A stretch of 27,502 bases of DNA from a virus. Shown here in pieces: positions 7,735 to 14,636 of the stretch. The stretch spans positions 1-27,502 of IMG/VR virus record IMGVR_UViG_3300031963_008174. One strand, 5' to 3'. The position numbers were made by a program, and so were the translations under genes. Numbering within the stretch: the first letter of the stretch is position 1; each line of letters opens with the position of its first letter. The notes below the pieces were generated by a model that was given only the letters and a program-made list of their open reading frames with translations, had not been told where the DNA came from and did not search any database.

Positions 7735-8312
7735 AATTTACAGTTCGTTTTCATGATCATATAATTACAAGTATTGAAAGTATATGCCGACAAGTAGGAT
7801 ATCCAAAAACTGTAATTGAAATTGGAGTATTTCAAGGTGAAACAACCTTTAATATGGTCAATCAAATATCTAAAAAAATTAATGATTATAAGCATTATGC
7901 TATCGATACATTTGATACAAGTACCGATTTACCAGAAGAAAACATTGAATCGACAAAAGAAATTTTCTTAAACAATCTAAAAGAATCACCACCAGGATTG
8001 GTTGAGTTTATGAATATGAAATCTTTTGATGCTTTAATTGAATTGAGAAACCGTGGTGTCAAAGCTGATTTAATCTATGTAGATGGTGATCATAGAGCAC
8101 CAGAAGTATTACAAGATGCGGTTCTTGGTTTTGAGTTACTCAGTATAGGTGGTGTTATGTTGTTTGATGATTCTGTAACTTGGAGATATAAAGGTGATAT
8201 TACAAACTCCCCTAAAATTGCAGTAGATAATTTTATACAATGTTATTGGGATCGTTTAGAAGTGATAGAAGTGTCTAATGGTTACCAATTAGCAATAAGG
8301 AGAAAAAAGTGA
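7731..8312 (+). CDS. Class I SAM-dependent methyltransferase
   Basis: 193 residues with a GTG start inside a GTGA overlap with the preceding stop. The SAM-binding motif I is EIGVFQGETT (30-39). An acidic strand end, YAIDTFD, is at 56-62. Motif ADLIYVDGDHRAPEV (112-126) and GGVMLFDD (140-147) match the Methyltransf_24/TylF-like group, which often O-methylates sugars or small molecules and uses the DGDH region for metal binding. Its place between an oxygenase and a sulfate-activation gene suggests it methylates the same modified group, but the acceptor is not visible from sequence. Confidence 0.8.
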   Translation: MKFTVRFHDHIITSIESICRQVGYPKTVIEIGVFQGETTFNMVNQISKKINDYKHYAIDTFDTSTDLPEENIESTKEIFLNNLKESPPGLVEFMNMKSFDALIELRNRGVKADLIYVDGDHRAPEVLQDAVLGFELLSIGGVMLFDDSVTWRYKGDITNSPKIAVDNFIQCYWDRLEVIEVSNGYQLAIRRKK

Positions 8313-9139
8313 AAAAGATTTTAATTATGGGTTTACCTGGTTCAGGTAAAACTATGTTGGCATCAGCATTACAAAAATATTTACAAGATCATAGTATATT
8401 GTTTCATGTAAATTCAGAATCAATTGATGCAAGTAAAGCAGTAGTTAAATGGATTAATGCTGATGATGTACGTAAAAAATATAATGATTGGGACTTCTCT
8501 CATGAAGGTCGTATCCGTCAATCTATTCGTATGCGTGAATTAGCTGATAGTTTTCTAAATGATTTTGTGATTGCAGATTTTGTTGCACCATTACCAGAAA
8601 TGCGTAATAATTTTAAGGCTGACTGGACAATTTGGGTTGACACGATTGATAAAGGTCGTTTTGAAGATACAAATAAAATGTTTGTGCCGCCTGAAGTATA
8701 TGACTTCCGTGTGACAGAACAAAACTGTGAAAAATGGGCTGAGTTTATTGGCAACCATATTTTAGAAAATCGCCGTAGACCGGTATTTGATTGGAAAAAA
8801 GAAACTGTTGAAATGTTAGGTCGTTGGCAACCATGGCATCCTGGCCATCGTGCATTATTTGAGCGTGCGATTGCAAAAACTGGTCAGGTTTGCATTATGA
8901 TTCGTGACTGCCAAGGTTGGAATGGTTCAAATCCTTTTGCTGCGAATCAAGTAAAAGAATTAATTAAACGTGACCTTGATCCACTTTTTCAGGGTCAATA
9001 TGAGATTCTTTTGGTACCAAATATCGTCAATATAACTTATGGTCGTGATGTAGGATATAAAATTGAACAAGAGGTTTTTGATGATCAAATACATGCCATC
9101 TCTGCTACGAAAATTCGTGAGCAAATGGGTCTAAAATAG
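8309..9139 (+). CDS. APS kinase-like P-loop domain fused to HxGH nucleotidyltransferase
   Basis: 276 residues with a GTG start, preceded by ataaggaga and overlapping the methyltransferase stop. Residues 1-150: Walker A GLPGSGKT (8-15), then INADDVRKKY (49-58), FSHEGRIRQSIRM and FVAPLPEMR, the layout of adenylylsulfate kinase (CysC). Residues about 160-276: GRWQPWHPGH with His177 and His180, then NPF at 208-210, YGRDVGY (244-250) and ISATKIRE (264-271). This is the HIGH-superfamily nucleotidyltransferase fold shared by ATP sulfurylase, NMN adenylyltransferase and cytidylyltransferases. The pairing with an APS kinase, and the GRD and ISxTxxR elements, make an ATP-sulfurylase-like role tempting, giving PAPS for the sulfotransferase at 4198; an NMNAT-like or cytidylyltransferase role is the alternative. 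Confidence 0.75.
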   Translation: MKKILIMGLPGSGKTMLASALQKYLQDHSILFHVNSESIDASKAVVKWINADDVRKKYNDWDFSHEGRIRQSIRMRELADSFLNDFVIADFVAPLPEMRNNFKADWTIWVDTIDKGRFEDTNKMFVPPEVYDFRVTEQNCEKWAEFIGNHILENRRRPVFDWKKETVEMLGRWQPWHPGHRALFERAIAKTGQVCIMIRDCQGWNGSNPFAANQVKELIKRDLDPLFQGQYEILLVPNIVNITYGRDVGYKIEQEVFDDQIHAISATKIREQMGLK

Positions 9140-9147
9140 TAACCTGA

Positions 9148-9204
9148 AATCGACCAGAGGGAATAAATTATAAATAGACTATAAAACACCCCTCAGGATC
9201 GATT
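9148..9204 (+). promoter_or_regulatory. Hairpin enclosing a late promoter and sequestering a ribosome binding site
   Basis: Left arm 9148-9161 (AATCGACCAGAGGG) pairs with right arm 9190-9204 (CCCTCAGGATCGATT). There are 13 base pairs, one A-A mismatch (9156/9195) and one bulged A (9198). The 28-base loop holds the perfect late box TATAAATA. The right arm holds the Shine-Dalgarno AGGA (9195-9198) for the ATG at 9209. Read-through RNA can fold and hide the ribosome binding site; RNA started at the late promoter lacks the left arm and cannot. Confidence 0.65.
9169..9176 (+). promoter_or_regulatory. T4-type late promoter (TATAAATA)
   Basis: An exact match to the T4 late promoter box, in an intergenic gap 33 bases upstream of the second RCC1 gene. 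Transcription would begin about 9182-9184. Confidence 0.8.
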
Positions 9205-9208
9205 CAAA

Positions 9209-10921
9209 ATGACAACAAAAATTTCTGGCGCACAGATTCAAAATTATACAGTTGAAACAGAACAACTATCTAATACCGCAGTAGCTGCCTTTGCAAAATC
9301 TCTAGCACCAAAAATTACCACAGTTAATGTTGCAAATAGTTCTTATACTGTACTAGACGATACAGCTGTAAATGTAGGTGGTGGTTACATTGTCATTACT
9401 GGTGCTGAATTTCAATCGGGAGCATCCGTATTAATTGATGCTACTCCTGCAACTTCTGTAACATACATAAACTCAACAACACTTAGAGCAGAAGTTCCTT
9501 CAAAGTCTGCTGCATCATATAATCTCTACGTGGTCAATCCAGATGGAGGCACAGGTATTCGTGTTGCTGGGATTACTTATTCAGCAACACCAACTTGGGT
9601 TACTGCAAGTCCATTATCAAATCAACCTGCTAATGTATCATTTAATGTATCTTTAAGTGCTACATCAGCAACATCTTATTCTAATACCACAGCATTACCA
9701 GCAGACACTCAATTATTAAGTAACGGTTATTTTTATGGTACAGTTACAATTGGTGCCGAAACTACTTATACATTTACTGTAAGAGCAACTGATGCTGAAT
9801 TGCAAGATGCGGATAAGACATTTCAGGTTACGGTGACGGTTGGGCCGCCACCTGGATCTTTGTATATTTTAGCATGGCTATCTGAATTTGGAGGTTCTGG
9901 CTTAAATGATACAGTAAGTAGATCCAGTCCAGTTCAACTTGGATCTAGTACAAATTGGTCAATTCTTGCTACAAGAAACTATAGTGTAGCAGCAATTAAA
10001 ACTGGTGGCACGCTATGGACATGGGGTTACAATGGCCAGGGCCAGTTAGGACTTAATGCTATAGTAAATATATCCAGTCCAGTTCAAGTAGGAGCCAGTA
10101 CTAATTGGAGTTCAGTTAGTGAGGCAGCTCAAACTTATTGTTCAATTAAAACCGATGGCACTTTATGGGTCTGGGGGACTGCTGATAGCGGTAAGTTAGG
10201 ACTCAACTCAATTACAGTACATAGATCCAGTCCAACTCAAGTAGGATCTGCTACCAATTGGAGTAAAGTAGTAGGTGATTATAATACAAGATTTTTAGCA
10301 CTTAAAACGGATGGTACATTGTGGGGATGGGGAAATAATACCTGGGGCGAGCTAGGACTTGGAGATAGAATCAATAGATCCAGTCCGACTCAAGTAGCTG
10401 GTATTACTTGGAATAATATTTGGGCCGGCCGCAATCATGTAATGGCTTCAAAAACAGATAATACTATATGGGGTTGGGGATATGTTGCGGCAGGCTCATT
10501 AGGAAATAATTCTATTGTCAACAGATCCAGTCCAGTTCAAGTTTTGTCTACAATTGATTGGAGTAAATTAGTTTTAGGTGATTATTTTACGGTTGGTTTA
10601 AAAAGTAATGGCACTCTTTGGTCTTGGGGTAGTGATACTTATGGAAATTTAGGATTAAATAGTCGAAATGTTTATAGATCTAGTCCAACTCAAATTGGAA
10701 GTAACACGACATGGAGAAATGTTTTTCTGGAACCAGGATCATCGAGTCCAATAGCCATTAAAACTGATGGCACTTTATGGGTATGGGGTGGTAATATGGG
10801 CACTCTTTTAAATTTACCATTGGCAACTCATAGATCCAGCCCCGTTCAAATAGGAACACAAACATATTGGGCAAATACTAATATCTTCGGAACTAATTAT
10901 GCATATTTAGCCAAATTTTAA
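9209..10921 (+). CDS. RCC1-type beta-propeller adhesin-like protein, copy 2
   Basis: 570 residues, a paralogue of the protein at 2412 over its whole length. The N-terminus shares TVLDDTAVNVGGG-like sequence, the IPT-like segment ITGAEFQSGASVLI, VVNPDGGTGIRV, and the Ig-like LPADTQLLSNGYFYGTVT. Seven propeller blades follow from about residue 215, with TDGTLWVWG, GQLGLN and RSSPxQV elements. Blade 1 (LYILAWLSEFGGSGLND) and blade 7 (LWVWGGNMGTLLNLPL) have drifted from the consensus. The start is supported by AGGA at 9195-9198, which sits in a hairpin arm. It is the last gene before the neck operon and probably encodes an alternative or partner virion adhesin. Molecular ligand unknown. Confidence 0.8.
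   Translation: MTTKISGAQIQNYTVETEQLSNTAVAAFAKSLAPKITTVNVANSSYTVLDDTAVNVGGGYIVITGAEFQSGASVLIDATPATSVTYINSTTLRAEVPSKSAASYNLYVVNPDGGTGIRVAGITYSATPTWVTASPLSNQPANVSFNVSLSATSATSYSNTTALPADTQLLSNGYFYGTVTIGAETTYTFTVRATDAELQDADKTFQVTVTVGPPPGSLYILAWLSEFGGSGLNDTVSRSSPVQLGSSTNWSILATRNYSVAAIKTGGTLWTWGYNGQGQLGLNAIVNISSPVQVGASTNWSSVSEAAQTYCSIKTDGTLWVWGTADSGKLGLNSITVHRSSPTQVGSATNWSKVVGDYNTRFLALKTDGTLWGWGNNTWGELGLGDRINRSSPTQVAGITWNNIWAGRNHVMASKTDNTIWGWGYVAAGSLGNNSIVNRSSPVQVLSTIDWSKLVLGDYFTVGLKSNGTLWSWGSDTYGNLGLNSRNVYRSSPTQIGSNTTWRNVFLEPGSSSPIAIKTDGTLWVWGGNMGTLLNLPLATHRSSPVQIGTQTYWANTNIFGTNYAYLAKF
9860..10910 (+). repeat. Seven RCC1 blade repeats, second gene
   Basis: The word agatccagtccagttcaagt or a close variant recurs at about 9920, 10073, 10223, 10376, 10522, 10676 and 10832, once per blade of about 150 bases. 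It is nearly identical to the corresponding words in the gene at 2412. Confidence 0.85.
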
Positions 10922-10952
10922 GTAATTATAACAAGTATAATACAGGACTATT

Positions 10953-11903
10953 ATGGCCGCTCCAGCTACCAGACAACAATTCAAAGATTACTGCCTACGT
11001 AGGTTAGGGTTTCCAGTAATTCAAATTAACGTTGATGATGATCAAGTAGAAGATCGTATTGACGATGCACTTCAGTTTTTTCATGACTATCATTTTGAAG
11101 GTTGTGAAAAAATTTACATGAAGCATAAATTTATACAAGAAGATATTGATAGACAATGGATATATTGTCCTGATCCAGTTCTTTTTGTAATTGGTGTTAT
11201 GCCATTCGATGATTCTAATTCATCGGTAAATATGTTTGACTTGCGTTATCAATTGCGCCTGCATGACCTCTATGACTTTACATCAGTATCTTATGTGTCA
11301 TATGAAATTACTATGCAACACATTCGTACATTAAATCTGTTGTTCTCAGGTACTCCACAGTTTCGTTTCAATCGTCACCAAAACAAACTCCATCTTGACA
11401 TTGATTGGGAAAGAGATGCGACAGTTGGTGAATATGTTGTCATCGAATGTTATCGTAAAATGAATCCAGATACCGTGTCAATTACAGGTTCAGTATCGGC
11501 CACAAATGCAGCCAATACACTTACAGGTACAAATACTAAATTTGACCAGGAATTATTAGAAGGTGATATTGTAACGGTCAATGGTACTGATCTACAAATC
11601 AAAAGAATTTTATCACCAACAGAAATACAATTAACAAAAACACCAACAGAAGGCATTTCTGGTACAGCAACGATTGCTGGACTTTCAGATGTTTGGGACA
11701 ATCGTTTTATGAAAAGATATACCACCGCTCTTATCAAAAAACAATGGGGTGAGAACATGAAAAAGTTTGGTGGTATACAAATGCCAGGTGGTGTAACATT
11801 AAATGGTAAAGAAATTTATGATGAAGCAGTTGAAGAAATTACAAAGATAGAAGAAGAAATGATTGCAAACAATGTTCTGCCATCAGACTTCATAATGGGA
11901 TAA
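10953..11903 (+). CDS. 13: Neck protein gp13
   Basis: 316 residues against about 309 in T4. It contributes to the neck that closes the filled head and joins it to the tail. Conserved features include RQQFKDYCLRRLGFPVIQIN at the N-terminus, DRIDDALQFFHDYHFEG (35-51) and, near the end, KKQWGENMKKFGG and GGVTLNGKEIYDEA, all characteristic of T4-like gp13. Residues about 175-243 look like an inserted beta-rich domain between the conserved CYRKMNPDT and SDVWDNRFMKRYTTALI. AGGA at 10944-10947 supports the ATG. It starts the neck/packaging operon and is followed after 3 bases by gp14. Confidence 0.9.
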   Translation: MAAPATRQQFKDYCLRRLGFPVIQINVDDDQVEDRIDDALQFFHDYHFEGCEKIYMKHKFIQEDIDRQWIYCPDPVLFVIGVMPFDDSNSSVNMFDLRYQLRLHDLYDFTSVSYVSYEITMQHIRTLNLLFSGTPQFRFNRHQNKLHLDIDWERDATVGEYVVIECYRKMNPDTVSITGSVSATNAANTLTGTNTKFDQELLEGDIVTVNGTDLQIKRILSPTEIQLTKTPTEGISGTATIAGLSDVWDNRFMKRYTTALIKKQWGENMKKFGGIQMPGGVTLNGKEIYDEAVEEITKIEEEMIANNVLPSDFIMG

Positions 11904-11906
11904 TGT

Positions 11907-12857
11907 GTGGCTACAAACTTTTATTTCCAACTTTTCCCACAAGAGCAGATCACCAATGAACAACTGCTTGTTGAAGATTTAGTGATTGAAGCTATGGGAA
12001 TCTATGGCATGGATGTTTACTATCTGCCAAGATCCAGTCGAGCAACAGAAGATTATTTGTATGGTGAAGATACAGTAAAACAATATCGTTCAGCACATCC
12101 AATTGAAATGTACCTTGAAAATGTCACAGGTATGGATGGCGAACAAGATTTTATTTCTAAATTTGGTTTAGAAATTCGTGATGAAATTACATTCTTAGTT
12201 TCTCGCCGCAGATTCAAGTATACTGTAGGCGCCACAAACTTTCAAACACCTATTCTTGGTGATATTATACCAGAAGAAAACAGAGCACCAACTCGACCAA
12301 GAGAGGGAGATTTAGTTTACATTCCTCTCATGAGGAACTTCTTTGAGATTACATTTGTAGAACATGAAAACGATCAGGCCATGTATTATACTTTAGGCCG
12401 TGGTCGTGGCGGTAATGTTTATGTCTATGCACTAAAATTAAAACAATACGTATTCTCTGAAGAAATTATTTCTACAGGTATACAAGAGATTGATGATGAA
12501 GTATTTGACCTGTACAAGAGAACAAGACTTACAGTACAATTAACTGGGGGTTCTGGTACATTTACACCAGGAGAAATAGTATATCAAGGTGCAGATTTGG
12601 CCAATGCAAGTGTTCAGGCAGTTGCACATACATGGAAACAAGGCCAATGGCTTGATGTAATTAAAACACAAGGTACATTTGTTGCCAATGTTCGTGTAAA
12701 AGGTGCAGACAGTAATGCATCTTGGACAATGGCAAGTACAGATGATAAAGTTAATTTTGATACCGCATTTGAAGATATTGCAGATAATAATCGTATAGAA
12801 ACTGAGTCTGATTTAATTGTAGATTGGACAGAAACAAACCCATTTGGTGGTGATTAA
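11907..12857 (+). CDS. 14: Neck protein gp14
   Basis: 316 residues, longer than T4 gp14 (about 256). It partners gp13 in the neck. The N-terminus FYFQLFPQEQITNEQLLVED and the segment MGIYGMDVYYLPR are typical of T4-like gp14, as are ARGxxxRPREGDLVYIPL-like and ENDQAMYYTLGRG-like segments in the middle. The C-terminal third contains a beta-rich stretch (GTFTPGEIVYQGADLANASV) that is also common in aquatic T4-like gp14. The start is GTG three bases after the gp13 stop; a competing GTG two bases earlier is out of frame. The stop overlaps the gp15 ATG by one base. Confidence 0.88.
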   Translation: MATNFYFQLFPQEQITNEQLLVEDLVIEAMGIYGMDVYYLPRSSRATEDYLYGEDTVKQYRSAHPIEMYLENVTGMDGEQDFISKFGLEIRDEITFLVSRRRFKYTVGATNFQTPILGDIIPEENRAPTRPREGDLVYIPLMRNFFEITFVEHENDQAMYYTLGRGRGGNVYVYALKLKQYVFSEEIISTGIQEIDDEVFDLYKRTRLTVQLTGGSGTFTPGEIVYQGADLANASVQAVAHTWKQGQWLDVIKTQGTFVANVRVKGADSNASWTMASTDDKVNFDTAFEDIADNNRIETESDLIVDWTETNPFGGD

Positions 12858-13696
12858 TGTTAAACAACCCTTTTTATTATAATCGAACAATAAGAAAGGT
12901 GGTTGTTGCCTTTGGTACTTTGTTTAATGATATACAGGTACAAAGATTTGTAAACAATACACCAAAAGAAATTTTTAAAGTGCCGTTGTCATATGGTTCT
13001 AAAGAAAAATATATGACACGACTGGCTGCTGACCCCAATTTGACCAAGTCGGTTGCAACAGTTGTACCGAGAATTTCATTTGATCTTACAGGTATAAGTT
13101 ATGATACTAGCAGAAAACAAATTACAACACTAAAAAACTTTTCTGCAAATACTTCTACGGCTTTCAATAGACAGTATGTTCCTGTACCATATGATTTTAA
13201 TTTTTCTATGTCGATCTATGTTCGGAATACAGAAGATGGTACACAGATATTAGAACAGATTTTACCATTCTTTACACCAGATTTTACGGTAACTGTAGAC
13301 TTTATTCCTACAATGGATCAAAAATATGATTTGCCTATCATATTGAATTCTGTAAATACGATCACAGATTATGAAGGCGATATGATGAGTACTCGTTTAA
13401 TTACATGGGACTTAGAGTTTACTGCAAAAGGATATATTTGGCCAATTCTTAAAACTGGTAAAGTTATTCGTCAGGCCAATACCAATATATACTTACAAGG
13501 TGATAATCTTGTATCAAATGGTTACTCATATGTAACAAATAATCTTGTATCAGGACTTATTACACTTCCTGACCCATACGATGCGATGCCTGATGATGAA
13601 TTTGGTTTCTCAGAAGAAATTCAAGGTGAAACTTACCTTGTTGCAAATACAGGTGAGTATATTTTAACCGAAGATAATTTAAAAATAAGAGTTTAA
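12857..13696 (+). CDS. 15: Tail sheath terminator/stabiliser gp15
   Basis: 279 residues, close to T4 gp15 (272). It caps the contractile tail and joins it to the neck. The N-terminus NPFYYNRTIRKVVVAFGTLF and the following NDIQVQR are the family signature. RKQITTLKNFSANTSTAFNR and PVPYDFNFSMSIYVRNTEDG lie in the middle, and LDFEFTAKGYIWP-like sequence (LEFTAKGYIWPILK) lies near residue 190. It overlaps gp14 by one base, and one base separates it from the fibre-like gene that follows. Confidence 0.9.
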   Translation: MLNNPFYYNRTIRKVVVAFGTLFNDIQVQRFVNNTPKEIFKVPLSYGSKEKYMTRLAADPNLTKSVATVVPRISFDLTGISYDTSRKQITTLKNFSANTSTAFNRQYVPVPYDFNFSMSIYVRNTEDGTQILEQILPFFTPDFTVTVDFIPTMDQKYDLPIILNSVNTITDYEGDMMSTRLITWDLEFTAKGYIWPILKTGKVIRQANTNIYLQGDNLVSNGYSYVTNNLVSGLITLPDPYDAMPDDEFGFSEEIQGETYLVANTGEYILTEDNLKIRV

Positions 13697-13697
13697 A

Positions 13698-14246
13698 ATG
13701 CCAAGTAAAAATATAAATCAACTTACTGCATTGGATGTTGTAGCATCTAATCTATCAAATACACTTTTTGTTGTATATGATAGTGAAACAGGCACAACAA
13801 AAAAGGCCACGCTATCTCAAATTGATACTGCAATAGAGAGGTCAATTCAAAATGTATCATCTGCGGCAGTATATGCTAATGCTGCATTTATGGCTGCTAA
13901 TACTGCAAATGTTAAATTACAATCAGCATATGATGTTGCTAACACACTATTTAATGCCACAGCTTACGCAAATGTGGCAGCAATTACTGCAAATACTATT
14001 TCTACGATAGATTTAGTTTCATCAAATACTGTTGTAGCAAATAATGTAATTATTAGTGGAATATTAGATGTTGATGGAGTACAGTTAGTTTGGCACGCAC
14101 CACCAACAACTTCTAAAGGATCTTCTGGTGATGTTGCAGGCTTGATTGCAATCGATAATGATAAACTTTATCGTTGTGTTGGTACATATGATGGTACTAC
14201 AGACATTTGGAGATTTATAAACTTTACTGGTGGTACTTGGGGTTAA
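13698..14246 (+). CDS. Small fibre-like protein with Ala/Asn heptads
   Basis: 182 residues. The N-terminal part (INQLTALDVVASNLSNTLFV then DSETGTTKKATLSQ) resembles attachment domains found at the N-terminus of phage fibres. Residues about 55-105 carry heptads YANAAFM-AANTANV-KLQSAYD-VANTLFN of the same kind as the long fibre at the start of the window. The C-terminus (GSSGDVAGLIAIDNDKLYRC to FTGGTWG) is a small beta domain of the type found at fibre ends. It sits between gp15 and the small terminase, so it may be a neck or collar fibre, in the way T4 fibritin is; this is inference. It is not homologous to T4 wac by eye. Confidence 0.7.
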   Translation: MPSKNINQLTALDVVASNLSNTLFVVYDSETGTTKKATLSQIDTAIERSIQNVSSAAVYANAAFMAANTANVKLQSAYDVANTLFNATAYANVAAITANTISTIDLVSSNTVVANNVIISGILDVDGVQLVWHAPPTTSKGSSGDVAGLIAIDNDKLYRCVGTYDGTTDIWRFINFTGGTWG

Positions 14247-14249
14247 TAA

Positions 14250-14636
14250 TTGAAAAAGATTAATGAAAAGTTGTCCGATATTCTTGATGTGGAACCAATA
14301 GAGGTAACTTCTGCTGTCACCGAGGTAGTAGAAGTTACCGATCCTATCCAAAACGATGCAGACTTTGCTCGTAAAAATATTCGACAATTAATTGATAAAG
14401 GTAATGTGGCTATGGACAATCTTTTGCATGTGGCAAAAGAATCTGAACATCCAAGAGCCTATGAAGTGGCAGCCAACATGTTAAAAAATTTGGCAGAAAT
14501 GAATAAAGATTTGATGGAAATACAAAAAAGAAAACGTGACTTAGAACCAAAACAATCTAAAGATGTAAACATTGATAAAGCAGTATTCATTGGTTCTACC
14601 GAAGATTTAATTAAAATGATCAAAGCGAATAAGTAA
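14250..14636 (+). CDS. 16: Small terminase subunit gp16
   Basis: 128 residues, slightly shorter than T4 gp16 (164). It recognises concatemeric DNA and regulates gp17. The middle (RKNIRQLIDKGNVAMDNLL and HPRAYEVAANMLKNLAEMNK) is the predicted helical oligomerisation core. The C-terminal VNIDKAVFIGSTEDLIKMI matches the conserved T4-like NIxxAxVFxGSxxEL element. The start appears to be TTG: no in-frame ATG occurs before residue 55, and the nearest ATG (14263) is out of frame. The stop overlaps the gp17 ATG by one base, so the two are probably translationally coupled. Confidence 0.88.
   Translation: MKKINEKLSDILDVEPIEVTSAVTEVVEVTDPIQNDADFARKNIRQLIDKGNVAMDNLLHVAKESEHPRAYEVAANMLKNLAEMNKDLMEIQKRKRDLEPKQSKDVNIDKAVFIGSTEDLIKMIKANK

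Noticed and set aside
3060-10910. Diversity-generating retroelement target
   Set aside because: No reverse transcriptase or template repeat is seen in the window, and the repeats are conserved rather than adenine-mutated variable tracts.
10936-10941. Sigma70-type TATAAT before gp13
   Set aside because: No acceptable -35 box at the right distance; AT-rich gaps give such hexamers by chance.
14250-14252. ATG at 14263 as the gp16 start
   Set aside because: It is not in the gp16 frame; TTG at 14250 gives the conserved product.
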